Positions 44,107 through 53,407 of a DNA stretch of 64,000 bases are shown piece after piece; position 1 is the stretch's first letter; every line of letters begins with the position of its first letter. This DNA comes from Chryseobacterium sp. GTDB taxonomy: Bacteria; Bacteroidota; Bacteroidia; Flavobacteriales; Weeksellaceae. The stretch covers positions 62,001 through 126,000 of the forward strand of contig NZ_VOXE01000002.1 of the NCBI RefSeq assembly GCF_008014695.1, read 5' to 3'. The notes under the pieces are model-generated. The model was not told where the DNA came from. It did no database searches and worked only from the letters and a program-made list of their open reading frames with translations. A program made the position numbers and the translations under genes.

Positions 44107-44568
44107 TTACTTCTTCCGGAAGCCCGGCGCGATGGAATTGTATAGATCTTTAAGTTCTGCAGGTGGGTTTCCGGAATCAAAATCTGCAGAAGAATAAGTC
44201 TTTCCGTTACTTGTAATCTTCAAAATGGAGATTAAAGCCCCGTCAGAATATCTTTTGTTCGTTGGTGCTTCAAATTTCGGAAGATTGCTGAGGTTCAGTT
44301 TCCCCACTGTTTTCACAATTGCATCCCATTCGCCCGGCAAAACTTTGGTTTTTGTGGTCACTCCATTCAGTGTAACCGTTTTCTCATTAGGGGCAAATGT
44401 AATTGCTCTGTTCGTTCCGCGTGTTTTTTCTTCCAGATACACCTCCTGGATAGATGATTGTTTTGAAGTGTAATTTGTATTGTCCATTGTTGGAGTTTCT
44501 GGTTTGGCGTTACAGTTTAAACTGCTTATCCCAATCATAATAACCAAATAAAGATTTATTTTTTTCAT
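44107..44568 (-). CDS. Hypothetical lipoprotein
   Basis: 153 residues. A lipoprotein signal peptide ends in SSLNC. The rest contains IQEVYLEEKTRGTNRAITFAPNEKTVTLNG and a C-terminal DSGNPPAELKDLYNSIAPGFRKK. I do not recognise the family; similar short lipoproteins are common in flavobacterial envelopes. Its stop is 7 bp from the convergent DUF6048 stop. Confidence 0.6.
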   Translation of the reverse strand: MKKINLYLVIMIGISSLNCNAKPETPTMDNTNYTSKQSSIQEVYLEEKTRGTNRAITFAPNEKTVTLNGVTTKTKVLPGEWDAIVKTVGKLNLSNLPKFEAPTNKRYSDGALISILKITSNGKTYSSADFDSGNPPAELKDLYNSIAPGFRKK

Positions 44569-44636
44569 ATTTTAAATTTCTGAACCGTAAATTTAAATTA
44601 TTCTAATTAAGCACAGGAAAATTATATTGGATATAT

Positions 44637-44644
44637 TATATTTG
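44637..44644 (+). promoter_or_regulatory. -7 box of the M43-type protease gene
   Basis: TATATTTG matches TAnnTTTG, 17 bp before the ATG. Confidence 0.5.
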
Positions 44645-44661
44645 TACCAAATTACTATAGA

Positions 44662-46707
44662 ATGAAAATAAATTTTTTTACTAAAAATATAATATTAGCT
44701 TTTGCTCTTTTAAGCTTTTTCAGCTTGAATGCACAAGTGAAGAAATCAAAAGAAATCAAAGTATTCGGAAAAACTTATACCCAGGCTGATTTATCAAAAT
44801 CAAAGGGGTTTATTCGTTGTGCCACTACAGAATATGAAACGTATTTGCAGGGCAAGTATCCAAACAGAATGAATGATTCGCAGTTTGAGGCCTGGATCAA
44901 GCCTTTAATTGAAGAAGCAAAGAACAATAAATCCCAAAGTGGGGGAATTATCACAATTCCTGTGGTTGTTCACGTTATCCATAACGGCGAAGCTTTAGGT
45001 GTTGCACCCAATATTACAGATGAACAGGTCATTTCGCAAATAACCGTAATGAACGAAGACTTCCGTAGGATGGCATTAACTCCAGGATTTAATAGCAATC
45101 CTGTAGGAGCCGATACGATGATACAGTTTGCACTGGCTAAGGTTGACCCTAATGGGAATCCAACAAATGGAATTGATAGGGTGAATATGTGTAAATATTC
45201 ATGGTCTAATGATGACCAGAGTAATAACGAAACAATAGACAGTACCCTTAAACCTGCAACAATATGGGATCCTACTCAATATATGAATATGTGGAGTGTA
45301 AGATTTTCGGCGTCTGACCTTCTTGGCTATGCTCAGTTTCCATCCAATTCAAGTCTACCCGGACTTTCAACAAACGGAGGGCCCGCTAACACAGATGGTG
45401 TAGTGGCCAATTATTCAACATTTGGCAGCATCGATTATAATATTAATAACACATTTTTTCTAAACACTCCTTATGACAAGGGTAGAACGATGACGCATGA
45501 AGTTGGGCATTTCCTCGGGTTGAGACACATCTGGGGCGATGATGGAAGTGCTGCAGTTTGTGCCACTGACTATTGTAACGATACCACTCCAGCACATGAG
45601 GAAAACTACGGTTGTCCAAGCGTTGCAAGCTGCACGGCAGGACTGTTTGAAATGGTGGAAAACTACATGGATTACACCGATGATGCATGTATGAATCTGT
45701 TTACGGTTGATCAAAAAGCACGAATCACAGCGGTTATGAATAACTCCCCGCGCAGAGCAACACTCAAAACTTCTACCAAAGACATCGCAATTCCTCTTTT
45801 TGCCAATGATGCAGAAATTAAAGTGGAAAGATCCTGCCAGGTTGAAAACTGCAGCTCTGGCTTTAAACTGACTTTATACAACAGAGGTACCTCATTGCTT
45901 ACTTCTGCTGTTATTACTTATACGGTAAATGGAGGTACACCACAGATTTATAACTGGACCGGCTCGTTGGCTCAGGATAAATTCAGTACGTTCTTTGTTC
46001 CTGTTTCATCCGCAGTAGCATCAGGAACTGTAACTGCAGCAATTACAACGGTTAATGGAACTGCAGATCAGCGGATTACGAATAACACGGCTACCGGCAG
46101 TTATGTTTCTTCACCGTTACCGGCGAGTTATGCTTTCAGCACAGTTGTCTTTACTTTACAGAGAGACTTGTATGGTTCAGAAACGCGTTGGGAACTCAAA
46201 AACAGCGCTGGAACAATTGTAACTCAGGGCGGTCCTTATGCGAATGCTTCCGGATCAACTTTGCCACCGCTTATTACTCAAACCTGGAATTTGGCAAATA
46301 ATACCTGTTATACATTTACCATTTATGATGATTATCAGGATGGTATCTGCTGTGGCGGTGGAAATGGATATGTGAGAATTAAATCACAAGATGGTTTAAC
46401 GACTGTATTTGAAGCTACTAATTTTGGTGCTTCTGCAAGCAAATCCTTTGGATCTAATTTACTGGCTGCTTCTGAAGCTTTGTTAACAGATGTAAATATC
46501 TATCCAAACCCTGCTACCGATATCCTGAACATTACAAAGGTAAGTGATAAGGCAACCTATACCATTCACAATACCGTAGGGCAAATCGTTTCAAGAGGAA
46601 ATGTTAAGAACAATAAAGTCTCTGTAGACCGACTGACGAAAGGCGTTTACATCATAACGCTGAATTATGAAGGCAAAACGATTTCTCATAAATTCATCAA
46701 AAAATAA
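44662..46707 (+). CDS. Secreted M43-type zinc metalloprotease with T9SS sorting tail
   Basis: 681 residues: a signal peptide (1-24), a propeptide, a metzincin catalytic domain with HEVGHFLGLRH at 279-289 (three zinc His and the catalytic Glu280) and a Met-turn in ENYMDYTDDACM. A beta-rich middle with ENCSSGFKLTLYNRG (about 395-480) and a domain with DDYQDGICCGGGNGYVRI (about 550-590) follow. The C terminus (about 612-681) is a type A type IX secretion sorting domain (VNIYPNPATDILNI, GVYIITLNYEGKTISHKFIKK). The pattern fits pappalysin-like M43 enzymes. It should be exported through the T9SS and attached to or released from the cell surface. Confidence 0.9.
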   Translation: MKINFFTKNIILAFALLSFFSLNAQVKKSKEIKVFGKTYTQADLSKSKGFIRCATTEYETYLQGKYPNRMNDSQFEAWIKPLIEEAKNNKSQSGGIITIPVVVHVIHNGEALGVAPNITDEQVISQITVMNEDFRRMALTPGFNSNPVGADTMIQFALAKVDPNGNPTNGIDRVNMCKYSWSNDDQSNNETIDSTLKPATIWDPTQYMNMWSVRFSASDLLGYAQFPSNSSLPGLSTNGGPANTDGVVANYSTFGSIDYNINNTFFLNTPYDKGRTMTHEVGHFLGLRHIWGDDGSAAVCATDYCNDTTPAHEENYGCPSVASCTAGLFEMVENYMDYTDDACMNLFTVDQKARITAVMNNSPRRATLKTSTKDIAIPLFANDAEIKVERSCQVENCSSGFKLTLYNRGTSLLTSAVITYTVNGGTPQIYNWTGSLAQDKFSTFFVPVSSAVASGTVTAAITTVNGTADQRITNNTATGSYVSSPLPASYAFSTVVFTLQRDLYGSETRWELKNSAGTIVTQGGPYANASGSTLPPLITQTWNLANNTCYTFTIYDDYQDGICCGGGNGYVRIKSQDGLTTVFEATNFGASASKSFGSNLLAASEALLTDVNIYPNPATDILNITKVSDKATYTIHNTVGQIVSRGNVKNNKVSVDRLTKGVYIITLNYEGKTISHKFIKK

Positions 46708-46727
46708 AGACGGATTCTTAGAATAAC

Positions 46728-46756
46728 AAAATCCCCGAGAATTTCGGGGATTTTTT
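46728..46756 (+). terminator. Rho-independent terminator of the protease gene
   Basis: A perfect 11-bp stem (AAAATCCCCGA / TCGGGGATTTT) with loop GAATT, then TT; it faces the convergent coaE gene. Confidence 0.85.
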
Positions 46757-46776
46757 GTTTTAGAAAAAGAAATATT

Positions 46777-47439
46777 TTAATTGAAGTTCTCCAAGAGTTT
46801 TTTGGTATGCTGCTGCAGTTCTTCAAGTCCGTCATTGTTGTAAAGCACAAAATCCGCAAGTCTTATCTTATCCTTCTCCGGCATTTGATTTTCCATCACA
46901 TTTTCGACTTCCCGGTAGGTTTTGCCGTCGCGGTCCATTACGCGTTTAATCCTGACGTTGTCATCTGCTGTAACCAGGACAGATTTGTAGCAATCTTCGT
47001 GTAATTTAAGCTCAAAAAGCAGTGCTGTTTCCTTGAAAATGAATTCTGCGTTCTGTCTTTTTACCCAGTTTTCAAAATCAGTTTTTACAGCGGGATGAAT
47101 CAAAGCATTTAACTTCAGCAGCAGGTCTTCATCATTGAAGACAATTTCAGAAACAAATTTCCGGTCATAAAGACTGTTTTCATCATACGCTCCTTCACCT
47201 AACAACTCTTTAATTTTCTGTTTTAAATCGTCATCATCATTTACGATTTCTTTTGCCCGCACGTCAGAATAATACACAGGAAACCCCATTTCTTCAATAA
47301 ATTTGGCGACAGTCGTCTTTCCGGAACCAATTCCACCGGTTAACCCAATGATTTTCGGTTCAGGTTGGCTATTTTTCTCACCAGATTCCTCCTGCAGTCC
47401 TTCGGCGGTTTCGCCATTCTGTTTAATATCCGAAAACAT
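46777..47439 (-). CDS. coaE: Dephospho-CoA kinase
   Basis: A 220-residue kinase. P-loop GGIGSGKTT at 35-43; further family stretches are YYSDVRAKEIV and IHPAVKTDFENWV. It phosphorylates dephospho-CoA, the last step of coenzyme A synthesis. The first 28 residues (MFSDIKQNGETAEG and on) are charged and are not part of the kinase fold. They arise because the gene begins inside the 3' end of the MBL gene (17-bp overlap). No other ATG lies before the P-loop. Confidence 0.92.
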   Translation of the reverse strand: MFSDIKQNGETAEGLQEESGEKNSQPEPKIIGLTGGIGSGKTTVAKFIEEMGFPVYYSDVRAKEIVNDDDDLKQKIKELLGEGAYDENSLYDRKFVSEIVFNDEDLLLKLNALIHPAVKTDFENWVKRQNAEFIFKETALLFELKLHEDCYKSVLVTADDNVRIKRVMDRDGKTYREVENVMENQMPEKDKIRLADFVLYNNDGLEELQQHTKKLLENFN

Positions 47440-48289
47440 CGTTCATGGTATAAGTTTCATTCAAACGGACGCCTTTTTCCGTCATTTTCAGGCTAGCCAA
47501 TTCGTTGTGTGCATCGTGTTCGAAGAAAAGAAGATATTCATTATCAATACACTGTTTCAGAAATTTTGCTTTTTCGTCCATTGTTAAGAGCGGGCGCGTA
47601 TCGTAACCCATCACATACACCTGCGGAATATGTCCCACCGTAGGAATCAGATCTGCTGCAAATACAATGGTTTTATCTTGGTAACGGATTACCGGAAGCA
47701 TCTGTTTTTCGGTATGACCATCCACAAAAATAACGTCCATTTTCAGATCCGGCGCGAAGCCATAATTGCCGTTTTGGGGAGTTGGGAGGAAGTTCAGCTG
47801 ACCGCTTTCCTGCATGGGCAGGATGTTTTCCTTCAAAAAACTCGCTTTTTCTCTCGGATTGGGTTCCGTTGCCCATTTCCAGTGCTCTTCGTTGGTCCAG
47901 AACTGCGCATTTTTGAATGCCGGACGATATCTCGTTCTGTCATCATTCCATTCAATCGCACCGCCGCAGTGGTCGAAATGAAGGTGGGTCAGGAAAACAT
48001 CGGTGATGTCTTCACGAACGAAACCGTATTTTTTTAGGTTTTTATCCAAAGAATCATCGCCATAAAGGGAGTAATGACCGAAGAATTTCTCATTCTGTTT
48101 GTTGCCGAGTCCGCAGTCGATCAAAATGAGTTTTTTGCCGTCTTCAATCAGAAGTGAGCGGGTGCCTAACTCAATTAAATTGCGTTCGTCTGCAGGATTG
48201 GTCTTTTCCCAGATGGTTTTCGGGACGACGCCAAACATCGCGCCACCGTCTAATTTAAATTTTCCGCACTGTATGGGATATAGTTTCAT
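47423..48289 (-). CDS. MBL-fold metallo-hydrolase
   Basis: A 288-residue metallo-beta-lactamase-fold protein. The metal motif is THLHFDHCGG (His102, His104, Asp106, His107); other ligand regions are VDGHTEKQMLP and FAADLIPTVGH. The layout resembles N-acyl homoserine lactonase / YtnP-like enzymes; the substrate is unknown. No signal peptide is visible. It is the middle gene of paiB-like, MBL, coaE on the minus strand. Confidence 0.85.
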   Translation of the reverse strand: MKLYPIQCGKFKLDGGAMFGVVPKTIWEKTNPADERNLIELGTRSLLIEDGKKLILIDCGLGNKQNEKFFGHYSLYGDDSLDKNLKKYGFVREDITDVFLTHLHFDHCGGAIEWNDDRTRYRPAFKNAQFWTNEEHWKWATEPNPREKASFLKENILPMQESGQLNFLPTPQNGNYGFAPDLKMDVIFVDGHTEKQMLPVIRYQDKTIVFAADLIPTVGHIPQVYVMGYDTRPLLTMDEKAKFLKQCIDNEYLLFFEHDAHNELASLKMTEKGVRLNETYTMNDVFGY

Positions 48290-48304
48290 AACTGATCATT
48301 TTAA

Positions 48305-48910
48305 TTAAATATTCTGCATTTTCTCTGCAATTTTGATGGAATGAGGATTGCCGGTTTCTTTCAGGTTCGAAATGATACTTTCCTTATTTTTCTCATCCCG
48401 GTTTTGGGAGAGCTTCGAGACAATGTGCACTTCCTCCGGAATGATATTAATTCCGAAAGCGCCCTGCATCTGTTCTCTCACATATTCTGTGCCCATGTTT
48501 GCAACAAGCATCGGACATTTCTGAATTTTTTCATATTTTGAAGTGAGTTTTTCAAGATGCCGATAAAGCTCACCATCATTCATCAGCCTCACTTTCCCGC
48601 GGATCTGTACCGCTTCATAATTCCACGTAGACACATTTTTATGATCATACCAGGAAGAAGAAATATAAGAATGGGCACCAAGGAAATCACACAGTACATT
48701 GTCGCCGTCTTTCAGGAATTTTGCCTGAAAATTGGCTTTCGAAATGTGGGTTTCCAGATAAAATCCATCCGCTGTTTCATTCAGTAAAAACATCGAATGT
48801 GTCGCCGCAAGTTTTTCTTCATTTGAAATCAACAGCGCAAAACCGTTTTCACTGATGATTTCTTTCATCAATGTTAGGTCTTCGCTTTTATAGATTTTGG
48901 GGATGTACAT
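48305..48910 (-). CDS. PaiB-like FMN-binding protein
   Basis: A 201-residue protein of the PaiB family: MYIPKIYKSED at the N terminus, GFALLISNEEKLAATHSMFLL, FLGAHSYISSSWYDHKNVSTWNYEAVQIRGKVRLM and AFGINIIPEEVHIVSKLSQNR. PaiB proteins have a split-barrel FMN-binding fold and repress protease genes in Bacillus; most members have unknown roles. It is the first gene of the three-gene minus-strand unit and starts 2 bp before the stop of the WG-repeat protein gene on the same strand. Confidence 0.85.
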   Translation of the reverse strand: MYIPKIYKSEDLTLMKEIISENGFALLISNEEKLAATHSMFLLNETADGFYLETHISKANFQAKFLKDGDNVLCDFLGAHSYISSSWYDHKNVSTWNYEAVQIRGKVRLMNDGELYRHLEKLTSKYEKIQKCPMLVANMGTEYVREQMQGAFGINIIPEEVHIVSKLSQNRDEKNKESIISNLKETGNPHSIKIAEKMQNI

Positions 48911-48912
48911 TT

Positions 48913-49992
48913 TTATGGAGCAGATGTGATGTAAAAAGAATCGCCAGTTTTGGTAAAAACTATGCTTTCTTGACGGAAACCCAGTATGTTTTTTGAATTA
49001 CCATTTTCAGATTTAGGACTTAAACGTAAATCAATTGCAAGACTTTTATTTTCTTCCTGAAACATATTTTCATCAAAAAAATCAATATTATATTTATTTT
49101 GCAAATATTTTTTGAAAAGAGAATTTACTTTTCCACTGTATTTATCAATAAAAATTGCTTTATTGATAAATTCTGATTTTTCTTTCCTCTGTAAGAGAAT
49201 TGTTTTGTTGTAGTATTTTTCAGAAATTTTTCCTTGTATTTTATAATCGGGCAAAAATTTTGTTTGAAACCATTTGATGAAATCCTTTTCCGGAATATAA
49301 AAAGAATAGGTATTTCCATCGTTTCCTTTATAAGAAATATAAAAATCGGGATCTACATTTTTATTTAATTTAAAATTTTTGTAAATATCATTGTAATCAA
49401 TATTTCTGATAAAATCCGGTTCCTCAATTTCAAAAAGCTCTTTATTCTCAGTATTAATTACCATTGTTTTTCCTTCCCAAGACCAATGTTCACAATCTGG
49501 ATATTTTCGTTGCTTTCCGTTGCTTTCTTTCCAACATTTTTTTTCAGCATCTTTTATTACGATCGCAATTCCGTTATGAAAATCTCCTGCATCATTATAA
49601 ACTGCAGGAATTACAACTTTCCCATTTTTATCGAAAAACCCGACTTTATCTGTTTTCTCATCTCTAAATTTTATTTTCTCTTCATATTCCTCCGCAAACA
49701 TAAAATCAAAAACATACAAACTGTCTTTTCCGAATTTCCTCCCATTTTTATTGAGATAATATTGCTCGCCGCTATAATTTTCTGCATAATCCCAAACTGC
49801 GATAACGTTTTTAAAAACATCACTACTCATCATTGCTTGTTCATACATTGGCTCAATTTTAATATTTCCCACTATATCTTTAAATCCGATTTTCGTGGAA
49901 TCCTCATTATAGAAGGCATACCAGTTGGTATCTTTTTGTCCAAAACAAAAAGCAGAAACCAAAATAAAAAAAAATAAATTCAGATTTTTCAT
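48913..49992 (-). CDS. WG-repeat-like exported protein
   Basis: A 359-residue protein with a signal peptide (about 1-19, ending SAFCFGQ). The N-terminal half has two WG-type repeats (TKIGFKDIVGNIKIEPMYEQ and KVGFFDKNGKVVIPAVYNDAGDFHNGIAIV), which form short beta hairpins. The C-terminal half (about 170-359) is lysine-rich and not recognised. The gene is more AT-rich than neighbours. The role is unknown. Its ATG shares one base with the ruvB stop codon at 49992. Confidence 0.65.
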   Translation of the reverse strand: MKNLNLFFFILVSAFCFGQKDTNWYAFYNEDSTKIGFKDIVGNIKIEPMYEQAMMSSDVFKNVIAVWDYAENYSGEQYYLNKNGRKFGKDSLYVFDFMFAEEYEEKIKFRDEKTDKVGFFDKNGKVVIPAVYNDAGDFHNGIAIVIKDAEKKCWKESNGKQRKYPDCEHWSWEGKTMVINTENKELFEIEEPDFIRNIDYNDIYKNFKLNKNVDPDFYISYKGNDGNTYSFYIPEKDFIKWFQTKFLPDYKIQGKISEKYYNKTILLQRKEKSEFINKAIFIDKYSGKVNSLFKKYLQNKYNIDFFDENMFQEENKSLAIDLRLSPKSENGNSKNILGFRQESIVFTKTGDSFYITSAP

Positions 49993-51014
49993 TAAAACAG
50001 CTGATCAGGCCTTTTCGGTATTGAAATATTCAAATGTTTATACGCTTTTTCCGTCACCTCACGTCCTCGCGGCGTTCTGATAATAAAACCCTCCTGAATC
50101 AGGAATGGTTCATACACTTCTTCAAGCGTTTCAGGGTTTTCACCGATTGAAGTGGCCAATGCAGAAATTCCCACCGGTTTTCCGCGGAAATTTTCAATCA
50201 TGACTCGCATAATCTTATTGTCCATATCATCGAGGCCGAATTCGTCCACATTCAGAGAATTTAACGCAAATTTGGTAATACCGATTTCAATTTCTCCGTT
50301 TCCTTTAATTTCCGCAAAATCACGTACTCTCCTTAAAAGTGCATTAGCGATTCTGGGTGTTCCGCGGCTTCTTCTTGCAATTTCCAAAGCCGCATCTTCA
50401 TAGATTTTTACGCCTAAAACACGCGCACTTCTTTCGATAATCATTCCGAGCAGTTCAATCGTGTAATATTCGAGCCGCGACTGGATCCCGAATCTAGCGA
50501 GCATGGGTTTCGTCAGCATTCCGCTTCTGGTTGTGGCGCCTACCAATGTGAAAGGGTTCAGCCCGATCTGTACGCTTCGTGCATTCGGACCGGACTCCAG
50601 CATAATATCGATTTTATAATCTTCCATTGCCGAATACAGGTATTCTTCCACAATCGGGGAAAGCCGGTGAATTTCATCAATAAAAAGCACATCGTTTTCT
50701 TCAAGATTCGTGAGCAGTCCGGCTAGACTTCCGGGTTTGTCCAGAACCGGACCGGAAGTTATTTTGCAGCCCACTCCCAATTCATTTGCAATGATATGGG
50801 CCAAAGTAGTCTTCCCCAAACCTGGCGGACCGTGAAGTAAAACATGGTCGAGTGCACCGCCACGATTTTTTGCGGCGGCCACGAAAATCTCCAGATTGTC
50901 GAGGGTTTTCCGCTGTCCTGCAAAATCCTGAAAACTCTGCGGCCGGATTTTTTCTTCCTGCAGCAGTTCGTCATCAGAAAAATTCTCTTTATCGGCGTGC
51001 AAAAAATCGGACAT
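49992..51014 (-). CDS. ruvB: Holliday junction branch migration ATPase RuvB
   Basis: A 340-residue AAA+ ATPase: Walker [10 protein letters not shown] (62-70), Walker B FIDEIHRL, sensor 1 GATTRSGML, arginine finger in [11 protein letters not shown], and a C-terminal winged helix ([29 protein letters not shown]). RuvB drives branch migration at Holliday junctions with RuvA. A -7 box lies about 23 bp upstream. Confidence 0.97.
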   Translation of the reverse strand: MSDFLHADKENFSDDELLQEEKIRPQSFQDFAGQRKTLDNLEIFVAAAKNRGGALDHVLLHGPPGLGKTTLAHIIANELGVGCKITSGPVLDKPGSLAGLLTNLEENDVLFIDEIHRLSPIVEEYLYSAMEDYKIDIMLESGPNARSVQIGLNPFTLVGATTRSGMLTKPMLARFGIQSRLEYYTIELLGMIIERSARVLGVKIYEDAALEIARRSRGTPRIANALLRRVRDFAEIKGNGEIEIGITKFALNSLNVDEFGLDDMDNKIMRVMIENFRGKPVGISALATSIGENPETLEEVYEPFLIQEGFIIRTPRGREVTEKAYKHLNISIPKRPDQLF

Positions 51015-51036
51015 TTTGTGGGGATTTGTATATCAT

Positions 51037-51044
51037 CAAAAGTA
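51037..51044 (-). promoter_or_regulatory. -7 box of ruvB
   Basis: Minus-strand TACTTTTG matches TAnnTTTG, 22 bp before the ruvB ATG. Confidence 0.5.
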
Positions 51045-51212
51045 AGAAATTTTTCAGGGAATCCGGGAATTTTTGGATGCTGAATACAAAAGAATTGATT
51101 CAGTACAAATTAAACCGGCGCGCACGATTGACGTTCTGAATAACTCTCATTTATGACAGATTCGCTGATGAAATCGCATAAAATTGTGTTTTAAATTCTT
51201 ATTTTTACCAAT

Positions 51213-52448
51213 ATGAAATTAATTGGTCCCTTTAAGCAAATTGTTACACTTGTGAATCTTCCGCTGCGCGGAAAGCTATCGGATGACCAGCTCGAGATCA
51301 TCGCAAACGGCGGGATTTTAGTGGACGATGGAAAAATCATTGAAATCGGAAACTTTGATTTCTTAAAGGAAGAAGGAAAGCATTCTCAGATCGAATTGAT
51401 TGACGAGGAGCAGATCTGTTTGCCTGCTTTTACGGATTCGCACACGCATATCTGTTTCGGTGGGAACCGCGCCAACGATTTTGCGATGCGCAACGCAGGC
51501 AAAACCTATTTGGAAATTGCCGAAAGCGGCGGCGGAATCTGGAGTTCGGTGCAGCATACCAGAAATGCTTCGGAGGAAGAATTGTTAAAAACCACTTTAG
51601 AACGGATCAATTCCCTGATCTCTTTGGGAATAACCACGATTGAAATAAAATCCGGCTACGGTCTGGATCTGGAAAATGAACTCAAAATGCTTCGTGTGAT
51701 AAAAAAAGCACAGGCAATAACGGAAGCTACTCTTGTTCCGACCTGTCTTTCCGCACACCTGAAACCGAGAGATTTTGAAGGAAGTTCTGAAGAATATCTC
51801 AATTATATTGTCGATGAAATTCTACCGCAGGTAAAGAAAGAAAAACTTTCAGAACGGGTGGATATTTTCATTGAAAAATCTGCTTTTCAGCCCGAAGAAA
51901 GCAAAAAGTTCCTGTTAAAAGCGAAGGCATTAGGTTTTCAGATAACGGTTCATGCTGACCAGTTCACCCCCGGAAGTTCGAGAATTGCGGTTGAAGTTGG
52001 CGCGAAGTCAGCGGATCATCTGGAAGCGACTATTGATGAAGATATTCAGTTTTTGGCAAATTCAGAAACCGTAGCTGTAGCACTTCCCGGCGCCAGTCTT
52101 GGATTAGGTGAGAAGTTCACACCCGCACGGAAAATCCTGGATCATGATGGGATTCTTGCCATCGCAAGTGACTGGAATCCCGGTTCTGCACCGATGGGAA
52201 ATCTCATTACTCAGGCCAGTATTTTGGCGACTTTTGAAAAACTGACTACCGCAGAAGTTCTGGCCGCAATTACGTTCCGTTCTGCTTTTGCTTTGAATCT
52301 GGAAGACCGCGGAAAACTGGAAAAGGGAAAAAAAGCTGATTTTGTAACCTTCATAACAGATAATTTTCAGAATATACTTTATCAGCAGGGCAGTATGAGG
52401 GCGGAAAACGTCTATATAAACGGCAATAAAACAGAAAAGAAATTATGA
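51213..52448 (+). CDS. hutI: Imidazolonepropionase
   Basis: A 411-residue amidohydrolase: metal-binding DSHTH (His77, His79), CFGGNRANDFAMRNAGKTYLEI, IEIKSGYGLDLENELKML, VTVHADQF and DHLEATIDEDI. It hydrolyses 4-imidazolone-5-propionate to N-formimidoyl-L-glutamate, the third step of histidine degradation. It overlaps hutG by 4 bp, so the two are translationally coupled. hutH and hutU are not in the window. Confidence 0.95.
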   Translation: MKLIGPFKQIVTLVNLPLRGKLSDDQLEIIANGGILVDDGKIIEIGNFDFLKEEGKHSQIELIDEEQICLPAFTDSHTHICFGGNRANDFAMRNAGKTYLEIAESGGGIWSSVQHTRNASEEELLKTTLERINSLISLGITTIEIKSGYGLDLENELKMLRVIKKAQAITEATLVPTCLSAHLKPRDFEGSSEEYLNYIVDEILPQVKKEKLSERVDIFIEKSAFQPEESKKFLLKAKALGFQITVHADQFTPGSSRIAVEVGAKSADHLEATIDEDIQFLANSETVAVALPGASLGLGEKFTPARKILDHDGILAIASDWNPGSAPMGNLITQASILATFEKLTTAEVLAAITFRSAFALNLEDRGKLEKGKKADFVTFITDNFQNILYQQGSMRAENVYINGNKTEKKL

Positions 52449-53374
52449 ATGACGATTTGAAGATTTGGACGGGCCGTCTTGACGGAACAGACCCTTTACA
52501 GCACAGGATTTTTCAAAGGGTTTCTTTGGAAGATGATTACATGACTATTTCACCGAACGATTTCGTTTTACACGGATTTGCCGTAGACGAAGGCGTGACC
52601 AGAAATAAAGGCAGGGCAGGAGCGAAAGATGCGCCGGAAGTTATCCGTAAAAATATCGCCAATTTTCCGGTCATCAGCCCGGATTTTTTGCTGAAAGATT
52701 TTGGAAATATTACATGCCACGGAGGCAATTTAGAAACGGCTCAGTTTGAACTCGCTGAGAAAACTTCAAAAATTTTTCAGAGAGGAGGCAAATCCGTAGT
52801 TTTCGGCGGTGGTCATGAAGTGACATTTGGTCATTATTCAGGTCTCAGAAATGCTTTTCCCGGAAAGAAAATCGGCATCATCAACATTGACGCGCATTTT
52901 GACAACCGTGAACCTGAGATCGGAACCGGTGCAAGTTCCGGAACGGGATTTTGGCAGATTGCCCAGGAAGGAGAAATCCATTCGCTGCATATCGGAATCC
53001 AGAGGAATTCCAACACCCTAAAACTGTTTGATACTGCGCATCAGTATGGCATGAAATACATTTTAAATGATGAACTGTTTTTTGAAAACCTGCCGAGTAT
53101 CTATCAGAAAATAGATGTTTTTTTCGAAGATATAGATGTTTTATATCTCACGGTCTGCATGGATGTTTTCAACGCTTCCATCGCGCCGGGAGTTTCTGCT
53201 TCGGCCTATAATGGGATTTGTGCTGATGCTGCGTTTATGCATTTCTTCCGGCATATTTTAAAAAATGACAAACTCAAGGCGATGGATATTGCGGAAGTGA
53301 ATCCTGTCTTTGATATTCAGGACCGTACCGCAAGGCTGGCCGCAAGTTTAGTAAACGAATGGTTTATGATTTAA
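52445..53374 (+). CDS. hutG: Formimidoylglutamase (arginase/ureohydrolase family)
   Basis: A 309-residue ureohydrolase: GGGHE (His124), NIDAHFDNR (Asp149, His151, Asp153) and TVCMDVFNASIAPGVSA near residue 238. It cleaves N-formimidoyl-glutamate to glutamate and formamide, the last step of the direct hut route. The usual D-x-D metal motif here reads C-M-D, so one ligand position (238) differs from textbook ureohydrolases. It follows hutI directly, which supports the HutG assignment over agmatinase. Confidence 0.9.
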   Translation: MNDDLKIWTGRLDGTDPLQHRIFQRVSLEDDYMTISPNDFVLHGFAVDEGVTRNKGRAGAKDAPEVIRKNIANFPVISPDFLLKDFGNITCHGGNLETAQFELAEKTSKIFQRGGKSVVFGGGHEVTFGHYSGLRNAFPGKKIGIINIDAHFDNREPEIGTGASSGTGFWQIAQEGEIHSLHIGIQRNSNTLKLFDTAHQYGMKYILNDELFFENLPSIYQKIDVFFEDIDVLYLTVCMDVFNASIAPGVSASAYNGICADAAFMHFFRHILKNDKLKAMDIAEVNPVFDIQDRTARLAASLVNEWFMI

Positions 53375-53407
53375 AAGAATCCATTCAATTTTAACCTCAA
53401 ATTCCCT

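Noticed and set aside
44107-44568. Immunity protein for the M43-type protease
   Set aside because: The genes are divergent and the lipoprotein shows no inhibitor features; proximity alone is not enough.
48913-49992. Pseudogene or recent foreign insertion
   Set aside because: The gene is AT-rich, but the frame is intact from signal peptide to stop, and the WG-type repeats are well formed.
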